From: an uncultured bacterium
Lineage (GTDB): Bacteria > Bipolaricaulota > Bipolaricaulia > UBA7950 > UBA9294
Assembly (NCBI GenBank): GCA_903857865.1
Contig: CAIOGO010000006.1
Coordinates: 91,825-155,824 of the forward strand
Length of the DNA stretch: 64,000 nt
Direction: 5' to 3'
Shown: positions 1 through 7,685 of the stretch, piece by piece
How positions within the stretch are numbered: position 1 is the stretch's first letter
Layout: each line of letters starts with the position of its first letter
Notes under the pieces: generated by a model
Databases searched by the model: none
Seen by the model: the letters and a program-made list of their open reading frames with translations, nothing else
What the model was told of the DNA's origin: nothing
Made by a program: the position numbers and the translations under genes

Positions 1-67
1 TGCCCATCGCTTGGTACTCCAAGTGGGCGTCTGCCTGAGCAAGGATGTCCGTCAGTTTGCGCGGCAT
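1..67 (-). CDS. 5' end of a truncated unrecognised protein
   Basis: Only the first 22 codons lie in the window, reading MPRKLTDILAQADAHLEYQA and running off the left edge. The start is well supported: a near-perfect Shine-Dalgarno (GAGGAGG) sits five bases before the ATG at position 67. The product cannot be named from this fragment. It is divergent from the membrane protein at 487 and separated from it by the 31-bp repeat block. Confidence 0.5.
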   Translation of the reverse strand, partial: MPRKLTDILAQADAHLEYQAMG

Positions 68-207
68 GGTTCCTCCTCAGTTCTACGGCGCCGTGATGCA
101 CGGCATTGCGGTTGCTGTCCGCGTAGCTGCGATCGAAGCCGCGCAGGCGCTTTCGGTTGCAGCATGGCCTAGCGAGAGTCTACCGACCAGGTGCGCAGAT
201 GGCCAAC

Positions 208-435
208 GCGCGCTCCTTTGTCAGAACCGAGCGCGTAGGCGCGCTCCTTTGTCAGAACCGAGCGCGTAGGCGCGCTCCTTTGTCAGAACCGAGCGCGTTT
301 CGCTGGACAGGGCGCGTTCTCTCGTCAACAGAGCGCGGGCGCGTTCTCTCGATAGAACCGAACGCGGCGCGCCTACGTAGAAGAGCGCGTGGTGGACGGG
401 ACGCGTTCTCTCCACAGAACCGAACGCGTTCCGCT
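208..435. repeat. 31-bp tandem hairpin repeat array, six degenerate units
   Basis: Three near-identical 31-bp units start at 208, 239 and 270. Three more diverged units begin near 311, 339 and 400. Each unit is an imperfect inverted repeat with a 7-bp stem and a ~13-base loop. In units 1-3 the arms are CGCGCTC and GAGCGCG. In unit 4 they are CGCGTTC and GAGCGCG, leaving one G-T pair. In units 5 and 6 they are CGCGTTC and GAACGCG. The stem is therefore kept while its sequence changes. Loops share a CAGAACC or similar block. The array fills the gap between two divergent genes. Confidence 0.8.
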
Positions 436-486
436 GGACCGAGCGTCGCGAGCCGAGGACTATTCGCCGGGATGAGGGAGGGCAAC

Positions 487-1836
487 GTGGGAGAGTCCGG
501 CAGCAGGCTGACGACCGGGCAGGTGTTCCGCACGTGGTGGCCGCTCGCCGCAAGCTGGGTCCTCATGGCGCTCGAGGGGCCGCTGCAGACCATCTTCGTC
601 GCCCGCTTGGCCGACCCGAAGATCCACCTCGCCGCGTTCGGCAGCGTCGTCCTTCCCATCGCCATGCTCATCGAGGCGCCGATCGTCATGCTCTTGTCGG
701 CTTCGACGACGCTCTGCGTCGACCGCGACGCCTATCGCAAGATCCGCCGGTTCATGCACGGGTTGTCCGCCGCTCTGACGGCGCTTCACGCCATCATCGC
801 GCTCACGCCTCTGTACACGCTTCTCGTCGTCAGCGTCCTCCACGCGCCACCCGAGATCGTCGAGCCCGGCCGCATCGGGTTGATCCTCACGATCCCATGG
901 ACCTGGTCTATCGCTTACCGCCGCTTCAATCAGGGCGTCCTCATCCGCTTCGGACGCTCCCTGACCGTGGGAGTCGGCACGTTCATCAGGCTCTGCGCCA
1001 ACGGCATTGTGCTCACCCTTGGGTTCACCCTGCTCAAGGTCCCCGGCACGACGCTCGCCGCCCTCGCGATCACCGCCGGCGTGGTCAGCGAGGCCGCGTA
1101 TGTCGGTCTGTGCGTCCGCCCGGTCGTACGCGACCGACTCCCGCAGGTGTCCGAGGCGCAACCTCTGAGCTACCACGCCTTCCTCCGCTTCTACGTGCCG
1201 CTCTCACTGACATCGCTTGTCCTGATGGGTATACGGCCTGTGCTGAGCGCTGCCGTTGGCCGCATGCCGAATGCCCTCGACTCGCTTGCAGTGCTTCCCG
1301 TGATCAACGGGCTCGTCTTCCTCTTCCGCAGCGTCGGGGCGGCGTACAACGAGGTCGTCATCGCCCACCTCGATCGCCCTGGATCGTCGATCGCCCTGGC
1401 GCGGTTCGCCCGTTGGCTCGCCGTCGCCACGACGCTTGGCCTCGTCACGATCACCGTGACGCCGCTGTCGGGAGTGTGGTTCGGCTCCATCTCCGGACTC
1501 GACGGCTCGCTGATGGACTTGGCGCGATCCAGCCTATGGCTCACGCTCCTCCTCCCCGGCCTCGCGGCAGCCCAGAGCTTCCTGCAGGGGATCATCCTGC
1601 ACAGCAGGCGCACGCGAAGCATCACGGAAGCGGTCTTTGTCTACCTCGTGGCGAGCGTGGTCGTGCTGTGGGTCGGCGTGGCGTGGGGAGGGACGAGCGG
1701 CGCGTTCGTCGCTCTTGCCTCGCTGGCCGTCGGAGAGATCTTTCGCACGGCGTGGTTCGTCTGGCGGAGCCGCGAGCCGCGGCGCGTCCTGCGCGAGCGG
1801 GACCGCGGCGAACAGTCGGCTACCGCGGAGGCGTAG
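487..1836 (+). CDS. MATE/MOP-superfamily-like polytopic membrane protein
   Basis: A protein of about 450 residues with roughly a dozen hydrophobic stretches, arranged like flippases/exporters of the MOP (MATE-like) superfamily. The segment RRFNQGVLIRFGR, about 140 residues in, resembles a motif of ANKH-like MATE relatives. The substrate cannot be told. I place the start at GTG 487 because GGGAGGG lies four bases ahead; an ATG at 472 is the alternative. The frame stays open further upstream, but that stretch is the tandem repeat and is not coding. The 3' end overlaps the convergent coaE by 17 bases. Confidence 0.65.
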   Translation: MGESGSRLTTGQVFRTWWPLAASWVLMALEGPLQTIFVARLADPKIHLAAFGSVVLPIAMLIEAPIVMLLSASTTLCVDRDAYRKIRRFMHGLSAALTALHAIIALTPLYTLLVVSVLHAPPEIVEPGRIGLILTIPWTWSIAYRRFNQGVLIRFGRSLTVGVGTFIRLCANGIVLTLGFTLLKVPGTTLAALAITAGVVSEAAYVGLCVRPVVRDRLPQVSEAQPLSYHAFLRFYVPLSLTSLVLMGIRPVLSAAVGRMPNALDSLAVLPVINGLVFLFRSVGAAYNEVVIAHLDRPGSSIALARFARWLAVATTLGLVTITVTPLSGVWFGSISGLDGSLMDLARSSLWLTLLLPGLAAAQSFLQGIILHSRRTRSITEAVFVYLVASVVVLWVGVAWGGTSGAFVALASLAVGEIFRTAWFVWRSREPRRVLRERDRGEQSATAEA

Positions 1837-2413
1837 CGCGCTGTCGCTCCTCGATCGCGCTCCACACACGCTCCGCGACCTCTTCGAGCGAGGCGTCCGC
1901 GTCGATGCGGACGGAGTCGTCCGCCGGAGCCAGCTCGTCGTTGCGGGCCGCGTGATGCCCACGCCCATCTTGCCGCAGCCGGGCGCCGCGCACGAGGGAT
2001 GAGGCATCGAGCCAGAGGACGACGTCAAACAGATCTCGATCCACGTCGGGCACTGACGCCAACAGCGCACCTTCCACAAGAAGGACCTGCCGGCCACGCC
2101 GCTCCTCTTCCCCAATCGATGCGGCGAGCGCCGCGTTGACAGCCGGGTGAACGATCCGCTCGAGGTCCCGTTTGCTCGCCGGGTCGCCGAACGCCTTCGC
2201 AGCGAGCGCCCCTCGGTCGACGCGCCCGTCGGCGGCGAGGATGTCGGAGCCGAACCGTGCCAAGAGGGCATGGAATGCCGGTCCGGCCGGCTCGTACGTC
2301 GACCAGGCGACGCGGTCGAGATCGATCCAGGCGACGCCGGCCCGACGGGTCAGTTTCCGCGCCACCGCACTCTTTCCGCTGCCGGCGGGTCCGGCGAGAC
2401 CGACGACGATCAT
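1820..2413 (-). CDS. coaE: Dephospho-CoA kinase
   Basis: Last step of coenzyme A synthesis: ATP-dependent phosphorylation of the ribose 3'-OH of dephospho-CoA. The protein opens with a P-loop (GLAGPAGSGKSAVARKL), then has DLDRVAW, the RIVHPAV segment typical of CoaE near the middle, and LLVEGALL before the lid region. Its length of 197 residues fits the family. It is a single gene between convergent and divergent neighbours and overlaps the upstream membrane-protein gene tail to tail. Confidence 0.88.
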   Translation of the reverse strand: MIVVGLAGPAGSGKSAVARKLTRRAGVAWIDLDRVAWSTYEPAGPAFHALLARFGSDILAADGRVDRGALAAKAFGDPASKRDLERIVHPAVNAALAASIGEEERRGRQVLLVEGALLASVPDVDRDLFDVVLWLDASSLVRGARLRQDGRGHHAARNDELAPADDSVRIDADASLEEVAERVWSAIEERQRATPPR

Positions 2414-2453
2414 GACGTGGTGACGGTAGCGTCCGGCGCGTCAGCGGGCAAGA

Positions 2454-2482
2454 TTGCTCGCCCCCGTGGAGTCCCCTACACT
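2454..2482 (+). promoter_or_regulatory. Predicted sigma-A-type promoter of the methyltransferase gene
   Basis: TTGCTC at 2454-2459 and TACACT at 2477-2482 are separated by 17 bases. They lie about 20 bases before the GTG start at 2503. This is sequence match only. Confidence 0.45.
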
Positions 2483-2502
2483 CGGGCCGGGAGGAGAGAG
2501 AC

Positions 2503-3318
2503 GTGAGCGAGGTTGTGCAGAAGTACTACGACGGGTGCGTCGAACGGGAATGGGAGCGCCTGGCGCGGCCCTATCGCCGTTTCGAGCTCGCGAGCACATT
2601 GCGCCTGATCGACGAGCACTTCCCGCCAGCTGGGCGCATCGTCGACGTCGGCGGCGGCCCGGGGCGGTACACGATCGAACTCCTCCGCCGCGGCTACCGC
2701 GTCACGCTGGTCGACCTCTCCTCGGGCAACGTTGCCTACGTACGAGCCAAGTTGGCCGAGTCCGGTCTCTCCGCGGACGCCGTTCTGCAGGGCGACGCGC
2801 GCAATCTTTCCCCGATCCCGGACGGCGAATTCGACGCAGCGCTCATGCTGGGGCCGATGTACCACATCGTCGAGGAGGCCGACCGCCGCGCCGCCCTCCT
2901 CGAGCTTCGGCGCGTCCTCAAGCCTGGCGCCCCAGCGATCGTCGGCTTCCTCAACCCATGGGGCATCCTCCGCTCCGGCCTCACCGAGTTCCCCGAGCAG
3001 TACTCGGACGAGCCGGCGATTCGCAAACTCCTCACCACGTGCGTGCAGGTCGGCGAGCAAAGAGCCTTCACGGAGGCCGCGTTCCTGACTCCACCTCAAG
3101 CGATCGCCGATCTGCGCGCTGCCGGGTTTGCGGTCGATACGCGAGCGGGAGTCGAGGGGTTCGCCGCCGGCATGCTCGACGCGGTCGAACGCATCGCGGC
3201 CGAGGACCCCGAGGCGTACGAGGTCATTCTGCGCCTCGTCGCCGAGACGTGCGATCTCCCTGCCTTCCGCGACTCGACCGAGCACTTGCACATTGTCGCC
3301 CGCGCCATCGGCCTCTGA
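2503..3318 (+). CDS. Class I SAM-dependent methyltransferase
   Basis: A 271-residue Rossmann-fold methyltransferase. Motif I is DVGGGPGRYTIELL near residue 48, followed by VTLVDLS (motif II acid) and a YHIVEEADRRAALLELRRVLKPG segment typical of small-molecule methyltransferases of the UbiE/Methyltransf_11 group. The substrate is not identifiable. GTG start with GGGAGGAG a few bases ahead. It follows coaE divergently and has its own predicted promoter. Confidence 0.8.
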   Translation: MSEVVQKYYDGCVEREWERLARPYRRFELASTLRLIDEHFPPAGRIVDVGGGPGRYTIELLRRGYRVTLVDLSSGNVAYVRAKLAESGLSADAVLQGDARNLSPIPDGEFDAALMLGPMYHIVEEADRRAALLELRRVLKPGAPAIVGFLNPWGILRSGLTEFPEQYSDEPAIRKLLTTCVQVGEQRAFTEAAFLTPPQAIADLRAAGFAVDTRAGVEGFAAGMLDAVERIAAEDPEAYEVILRLVAETCDLPAFRDSTEHLHIVARAIGL

Positions 3319-3361
3319 CACAAGTGCCAGGACCGCGTGTACATAGCGCGAGGTGATCAAG

Positions 3362-4156
3362 ATGAACAGGATCAAACGCGCAACGCTGCTTCTCGGGATC
3401 CTGACGGTCTTCTTCGTATCCGCGCTCGCGCTCGCCCAGAGCGGACCGTCGCCGCTCGGCATCGTTCCGACGCCAACGCCCAACCCGGTCTCGGTCTCGA
3501 TCTGGACGGATAAGACGGCCTACGCGATCGGCGAGAACGTAACGATCACGTACACGGTCAGCCAGGCGGCGTACATCTACATTCTCGATTTCCAGCCGGA
3601 CGGCATCGTGCGGCAGGTCTTCCCGAACCAATACTCGACGTCGTCGAACTACGTCAGCGCGGGCACTCACACGCTCCCCGACGGGATGTACAAGTTCACG
3701 GTCTACCCGCCGACGGGCACGGAACAGCTGCAGATCATCGCGAGCGGAGTGCCCCTGAACCTGGCGCCGACGTCGTACAGCGAGCCATTCCCGATGGTTG
3801 GATCCAGCCCGAGCGCCGCGGCCATGAGCGTGCAGGCACAGATCAAGGGCATCACTCCCGAGCCGCAGTGGGCCACGGCGTGGACGTCGTTCGTCATCCT
3901 CACGTCGTACGGGTACACGCCGTACACGCCACCCACTCCGTACACTCCATACACGCCCTACACGCCGCCGACTCCCCCCTCACCACCGAGCGGGTACTAC
4001 TTCTACCCGCCGTTCCCCGGCTCCCCCGGCGGAACATGGTATTGGCAGGACGGCGCGTGGCATTACGGGCTGCCGGCGAGCGGGATGTACTGGTACTTCG
4101 GCCCGGACATGATGTGGCACTTCCGCATCACGATTCACTTCGGAATCGGAGGCTAG
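3362..4156 (+). CDS. Exported DUF4384-domain protein with YTP repeats
   Basis: A signal peptide (KR-rich start, then LLLGILTVFFVSALALA) is followed by a short Pro-rich linker and a beta-rich DUF4384-like domain of about 110 residues (DKTAYAIGENVTITYTVSQ, YIYILDFQPDG). The C-terminal third is low complexity: repeated YTP/YTPPTP, PPSPPSG and then a Trp/Tyr-rich tail (GTWYWQDGAWHYG, MYWYFGPDMMWHF). It is probably a surface or periplasmic protein of unknown role. I choose ATG 3362 because AGGTGA lies five bases upstream; a GTG at 3353 is possible. Confidence 0.72.
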   Translation: MNRIKRATLLLGILTVFFVSALALAQSGPSPLGIVPTPTPNPVSVSIWTDKTAYAIGENVTITYTVSQAAYIYILDFQPDGIVRQVFPNQYSTSSNYVSAGTHTLPDGMYKFTVYPPTGTEQLQIIASGVPLNLAPTSYSEPFPMVGSSPSAAAMSVQAQIKGITPEPQWATAWTSFVILTSYGYTPYTPPTPYTPYTPYTPPTPPSPPSGYYFYPPFPGSPGGTWYWQDGAWHYGLPASGMYWYFGPDMMWHFRITIHFGIGG

Positions 4157-4213
4157 AGACAAGAAACTGGTGGGGCCGTTGTACCTCCTCGGGACTCGGC
4201 CTCGCAGGAGGGT

Positions 4214-4299
4214 CCTGGCTGCGGCCAGGGCTTTCCTTTGGGTCCAAGGGCCCAGCTCTAGCTGGCTCGCCGGCAACGGTTGAGCCAACCGCTGGGCCC
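4214..4299 (+). terminator. Two stem-loops after the DUF4384 gene
   Basis: CCTGGC/GCCAGG with a 4-base loop (4214-4229) is followed by a pyrimidine-rich GCTTTCCTTT. A second hairpin pairs GGGCCCAGC (4248-4256) with GCTGGGCCC (4291-4299) and is followed by CCTTCTTCTT. Together they look like a transcription stop between two co-directional genes. Confidence 0.5.
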
Positions 4300-4401
4300 C
4301 CTTCTTCTTGACCTGAGGCTCGATGTCTGCCGGACCTCACATCTCATCTCGTCCATCCCGCACCGCTAGCGGTAGAATCGCCTCCAGCGCGAGGAGGCGT
4401 C

Positions 4402-5667
4402 ATGCTGGAGTGGAGCCCGGAGCAAGCTCGGCGATACCACCTCTTCGCCGCGGGCCTCACGGGAAGGCCGTATCCCGCAGGTGACGCGGGCATCCGACGC
4501 GCGTTCGCCGATCTTGGATCGCTGCAACTCGACCCGCTGCCCGTGCTTGGAAGAAACCACGACCTCGTGATCCAGGCCCGCGTCGACGGCACGCACCCGG
4601 ACGAGACGCTTGACCTCATCCATCGCGAGCGGCTCGGGTTCGAGTACTGGAACAAGGCGCTGTGCATCGTCGCACTGGAGCACTATCCGCTACTGCGCCG
4701 CCTCATGGAGCACGGCGGCGACGCGTACACGTCGAGGCGCGCCGCCCCGCTTGAGCGCGACGAGCCCGGCACCGTTGACGATGTGTACGCCGCTGTGCGG
4801 CGGCACGGCCCTCTGTCGAGCCGCGAACTTCGGACGCTCGACATCGCGCAGGGCGAGCGCCGAGGCTGGAAGTCGACGCGCGCCGCGAACCTCGCCCTAG
4901 AGCTCCTCTGGAACGACGGCCGGCTTGCGGTGTCGCATCGTGTCAACTACCGACGCTACTTCGACCTCGCCGAGCGCGTCATCCCGGCCGCCGTGCGGCG
5001 TCGCAGCGTGCGCCCCGAGAACTTCTGGCCCGGCCTCCTGAAAGAGAGAGTCCGCATGGTTGGGCTCCTGCCAGCCTCGGGCGACGCGGAAGCCTGGATG
5101 TTCCTGCAACAAGCGAGGAAGGATGGCACGCTCGCCGAGCTGCTTCGCCGCGGCGACGTGGTCGAAGTGAGGGTCACGGGGATCAAGACTCCGTTCCTCG
5201 CCCTCGGCGACGCGCCGGATCGCCTTGCCGAAGCGGAGCGGGCGGAGCCGGACTCGAGAGTCGCCCGCTTCCTCGCGCCGCTCGATCCTTTCCTCTGGGC
5301 GCGAACGGCCGTCGAGCGACTGTGGTCGTTCCGCTACACGTGGGAGGTCTACAAACCTACGGAGAAGCGGGAATTCGGCTACTACGTCCTTCCGGTCCTC
5401 GTCGGCGACCGCCTCGTGGGACGGTTCGACGGCGCCGTCGACCGAGCCAATGGGCTCCTGAGGGTACACGCCTATCACACCGAACCCGGCGCACGCGGCC
5501 TCGACGACCCGGCCGTCTACGGGGGGTTCCAGCGATTCCTCGGGTATTTGAACGCGGACACTGCCGTGCTGCCGAACGGCGAGACGTGGACGCGCACGCC
5601 TGTCGAGCGCCCTAGCGGAGCGACTTCTCGTAGATCCGCCACGTCTTGTGGTGCACGCCGCCCATGA
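4402..5667 (+). CDS. YcaQ/AlkZ-family winged-helix DNA glycosylase
   Basis: HTH_42 (DUF1006) family; characterised members remove alkylated bases or unhook interstrand crosslinks. The catalytic Q-x-D motif is visible in the N-terminal part (LGSLQLDPLPVLGR), followed by FEYWNKALCIV and a winged-helix region. The C-terminal half has the expected FLAPLDPFLWART and YVLPVLVGDRLVGRFD. At 421 residues it matches the family. The start has a good GAGGAGG ahead, and TAGAAT just upstream may be a -10. The last 56 bases overlap the convergent downstream gene. Confidence 0.82.
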   Translation: MLEWSPEQARRYHLFAAGLTGRPYPAGDAGIRRAFADLGSLQLDPLPVLGRNHDLVIQARVDGTHPDETLDLIHRERLGFEYWNKALCIVALEHYPLLRRLMEHGGDAYTSRRAAPLERDEPGTVDDVYAAVRRHGPLSSRELRTLDIAQGERRGWKSTRAANLALELLWNDGRLAVSHRVNYRRYFDLAERVIPAAVRRRSVRPENFWPGLLKERVRMVGLLPASGDAEAWMFLQQARKDGTLAELLRRGDVVEVRVTGIKTPFLALGDAPDRLAEAERAEPDSRVARFLAPLDPFLWARTAVERLWSFRYTWEVYKPTEKREFGYYVLPVLVGDRLVGRFDGAVDRANGLLRVHAYHTEPGARGLDDPAVYGGFQRFLGYLNADTAVLPNGETWTRTPVERPSGATSRRSATSCGARRP

Positions 5668-6772
5668 AGCTCGACGCGCGCAGGATGAGGTCGTTGCCCT
5701 CGAGTAGGAGGGACGGCTCGCACGTCTTGTACCCGCGGCGCAACGCGTAGTCGAGCACCTCCGAGTAGAGGACGGCGTCGATCCCGAGCTTGCGAAAGCG
5801 AGGCAAGACCCCGAAGAACATCAGGCGCATGTCGGGAATCCGGCGGCGTGTCCGCAGTAGGCGGAGCGCGCGGACGAGATCGGTGTCTTGCAGCTTGTTC
5901 CAGCGCGGCCGGAACGCGACGTTCGGATCCGGGAGCGCGCCGAGGACGGCGGCCAATTCGCCGTCCACGTAGGCGAATCGCATCAGACCGGGGTCCGCCA
6001 CCAGCTTGAGGGTCGACGCCACCGCCGCGCCCTCGGCCTCGGTCAAGGGGAGGAATCCCCAGTTGGCGGCCCACGCTTCGTTGTAGATCCGGACGATCAG
6101 ATCCACCTCTTGCTTGACCTTGCCCATGTCGATCGGCCGCGTCTCGATCGAGCGGCGCCGGAGTACGGCGTCCGCAAGTGGACCCAGACGCTCGGATGGG
6201 CCGTCGGAGATCTGGATCAGGTAGGCGTGATAGTCCATGGCCTTCACGAATCCACACGCTTCGATGTACTCGCCGTAGTACGGAGGGTTGTGCGTAAGCT
6301 CCACGGTCGGCGGGTAGGCGAACCCCTCGATGAGGACGCCCTGATTCGCCTCGTGCGTGGCGTTCGAGTACCCGCCGGGTCCCCTCAGGCACTCCATGCC
6401 GCGTTCCTTCACCCAAGCGGACGCGCAGTCGAGCAGCTCCTTGGCCACATCGGGGCGCGGCCCGACGTCAAAGAACCCGAAGAACCCGGTCTTCGTCCCG
6501 TAGAACTCGTTGAACCGACGGTTCACGGCCGCCGAGACTCGACCGAGAAGATTCTCGCCGTCGCGCGCGATGAAGTGCGTCACCTCCGCGTCGTGATGGT
6601 AGGGATGGGCGCGGGTGAGCAGCCCCGTGATCCCGAGGAGACGGCTCCCGAGAAGCTCAGCCCGCAGCGGCGGAGTCCAACACGGGTCGCCGCGAAAAAG
6701 CTTCCAGGGAACTTCGACAAACTCCTCGAGCCCTCGCTCGCCCAGCTCGACCTGTTGAATCTGGAATCCCAT
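5612..6772 (-). CDS. GNAT-like acetyltransferase-fold protein
   Basis: A 386-residue soluble protein resembling the YghO/N-acetyltransferase-like family: FFGFFDVGPRPDVAKELLDCA, CLRGPGGYSNATHEANQGVLIEGF and MLFFGVLPRFRKLGIDAVLY, the last being a GNAT-like acetyl-CoA binding region. Its function is not established. It overlaps the glycosylase gene at its 3' end and is divergent from the pseudouridine synthase gene. Confidence 0.7.
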   Translation of the reverse strand: MGFQIQQVELGERGLEEFVEVPWKLFRGDPCWTPPLRAELLGSRLLGITGLLTRAHPYHHDAEVTHFIARDGENLLGRVSAAVNRRFNEFYGTKTGFFGFFDVGPRPDVAKELLDCASAWVKERGMECLRGPGGYSNATHEANQGVLIEGFAYPPTVELTHNPPYYGEYIEACGFVKAMDYHAYLIQISDGPSERLGPLADAVLRRRSIETRPIDMGKVKQEVDLIVRIYNEAWAANWGFLPLTEAEGAAVASTLKLVADPGLMRFAYVDGELAAVLGALPDPNVAFRPRWNKLQDTDLVRALRLLRTRRRIPDMRLMFFGVLPRFRKLGIDAVLYSEVLDYALRRGYKTCEPSLLLEGNDLILRASSFMGGVHHKTWRIYEKSLR

Positions 6773-6883
6773 GTCTGCCTTTCACACTCCCCTGATCCAT
6801 CCATTATGCCGCGCCCGACTTCCCGTGACACATCGCGAGAGCGGACTTGCGCGCACCGATGCCAAGGGGTATTCGTTGTCTGT

Positions 6884-7678
6884 ATGTCGGACACGGGTGC
6901 GCACGACGAGATGAAGCTCTTCCGTTTCCTCCAGGCGCAGGCCGGTGTTTCGCGCCGGAAGGCCTTGGACCTCGTCCTCGCAGGCGAGGTCACCGTGAAC
7001 GGCGAGCCGGTCTTGGATCCGTTCCTCCTCCTCGCGCGCGGTGCGGTTCTCCGCCTCGCGCTGCGCGGTCACCCTCTCTCCATCGAGCCGCGCGAGGCGC
7101 GCGTCTATCGACTCTACAAGCCGGCCGGCATGCTCTGCAGCCATGACGATCCGTTCTCCGGCAACACCGTGGGGCGCCTGCTCCGCGCGGACGGATTCCT
7201 CGGCTACACGTGGGTCGGACGCCTCGACCAGGACGCGGAGGGTCTGCTCCTCGTCTCGAACGACGGAGACGTGATCCAAGCATTCACGCATCCGCGGTAC
7301 GAGGTGCGCAAGGTCTACCGGGTGTGGCTTGCCGAGTCACCTCCGGAGCGAGAGCTCCATCGGGCCCTGCGCTCGATGGAGCGCGGCGTCGAGGACGAGG
7401 GCGAAGTGTTGCGCATCCTCGAGGGGCGAATCGAGGGGCACCCGCGGCACGCGGTGATCACCCTGGCGGAGGGGAGGAAGCACGAGATCAAGCGTCTGTT
7501 CGCCCGGTTCGGCTACTCCGTGACCCGCTTGCTGCGCGTCGCCGTGGGGCCTGTCCAGCTTAGCGACCTTGTCCCAGGCGCGTGGGATCGTCTGTCGCTC
7601 CCCGAAGAGGCGTCCCTCGTCGACCTGGCGCGGACGCTTCTCGCTCAGGCTGGAGAAACGCCAGACAGGGACCTATAA
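6884..7678 (+). CDS. RsuA/RluB-family pseudouridine synthase
   Basis: Isomerises uridine to pseudouridine in rRNA. It has an N-terminal S4 RNA-binding domain (MKLFRFLQAQAGVSRRKALD, VTVNG) and the catalytic domain with the aspartate motif GRLDQDAEGLLL, followed by YEVRKVYRVWL and EGRKHEIKRLF. Length and order fit RluB/RsuA; which rRNA site it modifies is not readable. ATG 6884 gives a 9-residue extension before the usual start at ATG 6911, which is an equally good choice. Confidence 0.85.
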   Translation: MSDTGAHDEMKLFRFLQAQAGVSRRKALDLVLAGEVTVNGEPVLDPFLLLARGAVLRLALRGHPLSIEPREARVYRLYKPAGMLCSHDDPFSGNTVGRLLRADGFLGYTWVGRLDQDAEGLLLVSNDGDVIQAFTHPRYEVRKVYRVWLAESPPERELHRALRSMERGVEDEGEVLRILEGRIEGHPRHAVITLAEGRKHEIKRLFARFGYSVTRLLRVAVGPVQLSDLVPGAWDRLSLPEEASLVDLARTLLAQAGETPDRDL

Positions 7679-7679
7679 T
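7651..7679 (+). promoter_or_regulatory. Predicted promoter of nadE, giving a nearly leaderless mRNA
   Basis: TGGAGA (7651-7656), 17 bases, then a perfect TATAAT (7674-7679). Only six bases separate the -10 from the nadE ATG at 7686, so initiation would fall at or next to the start codon. No Shine-Dalgarno is present. The promoter lies inside the end of the preceding gene. Confidence 0.55.
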
Positions 7680-7685
7680 CGGCTT

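Noticed and set aside
157-486. Continuous open frame extending the membrane protein upstream through the tandem repeats
   Set aside because: The extension is repetitive, Arg-rich and has no Shine-Dalgarno; hydrophobic, family-like sequence begins only after 487.
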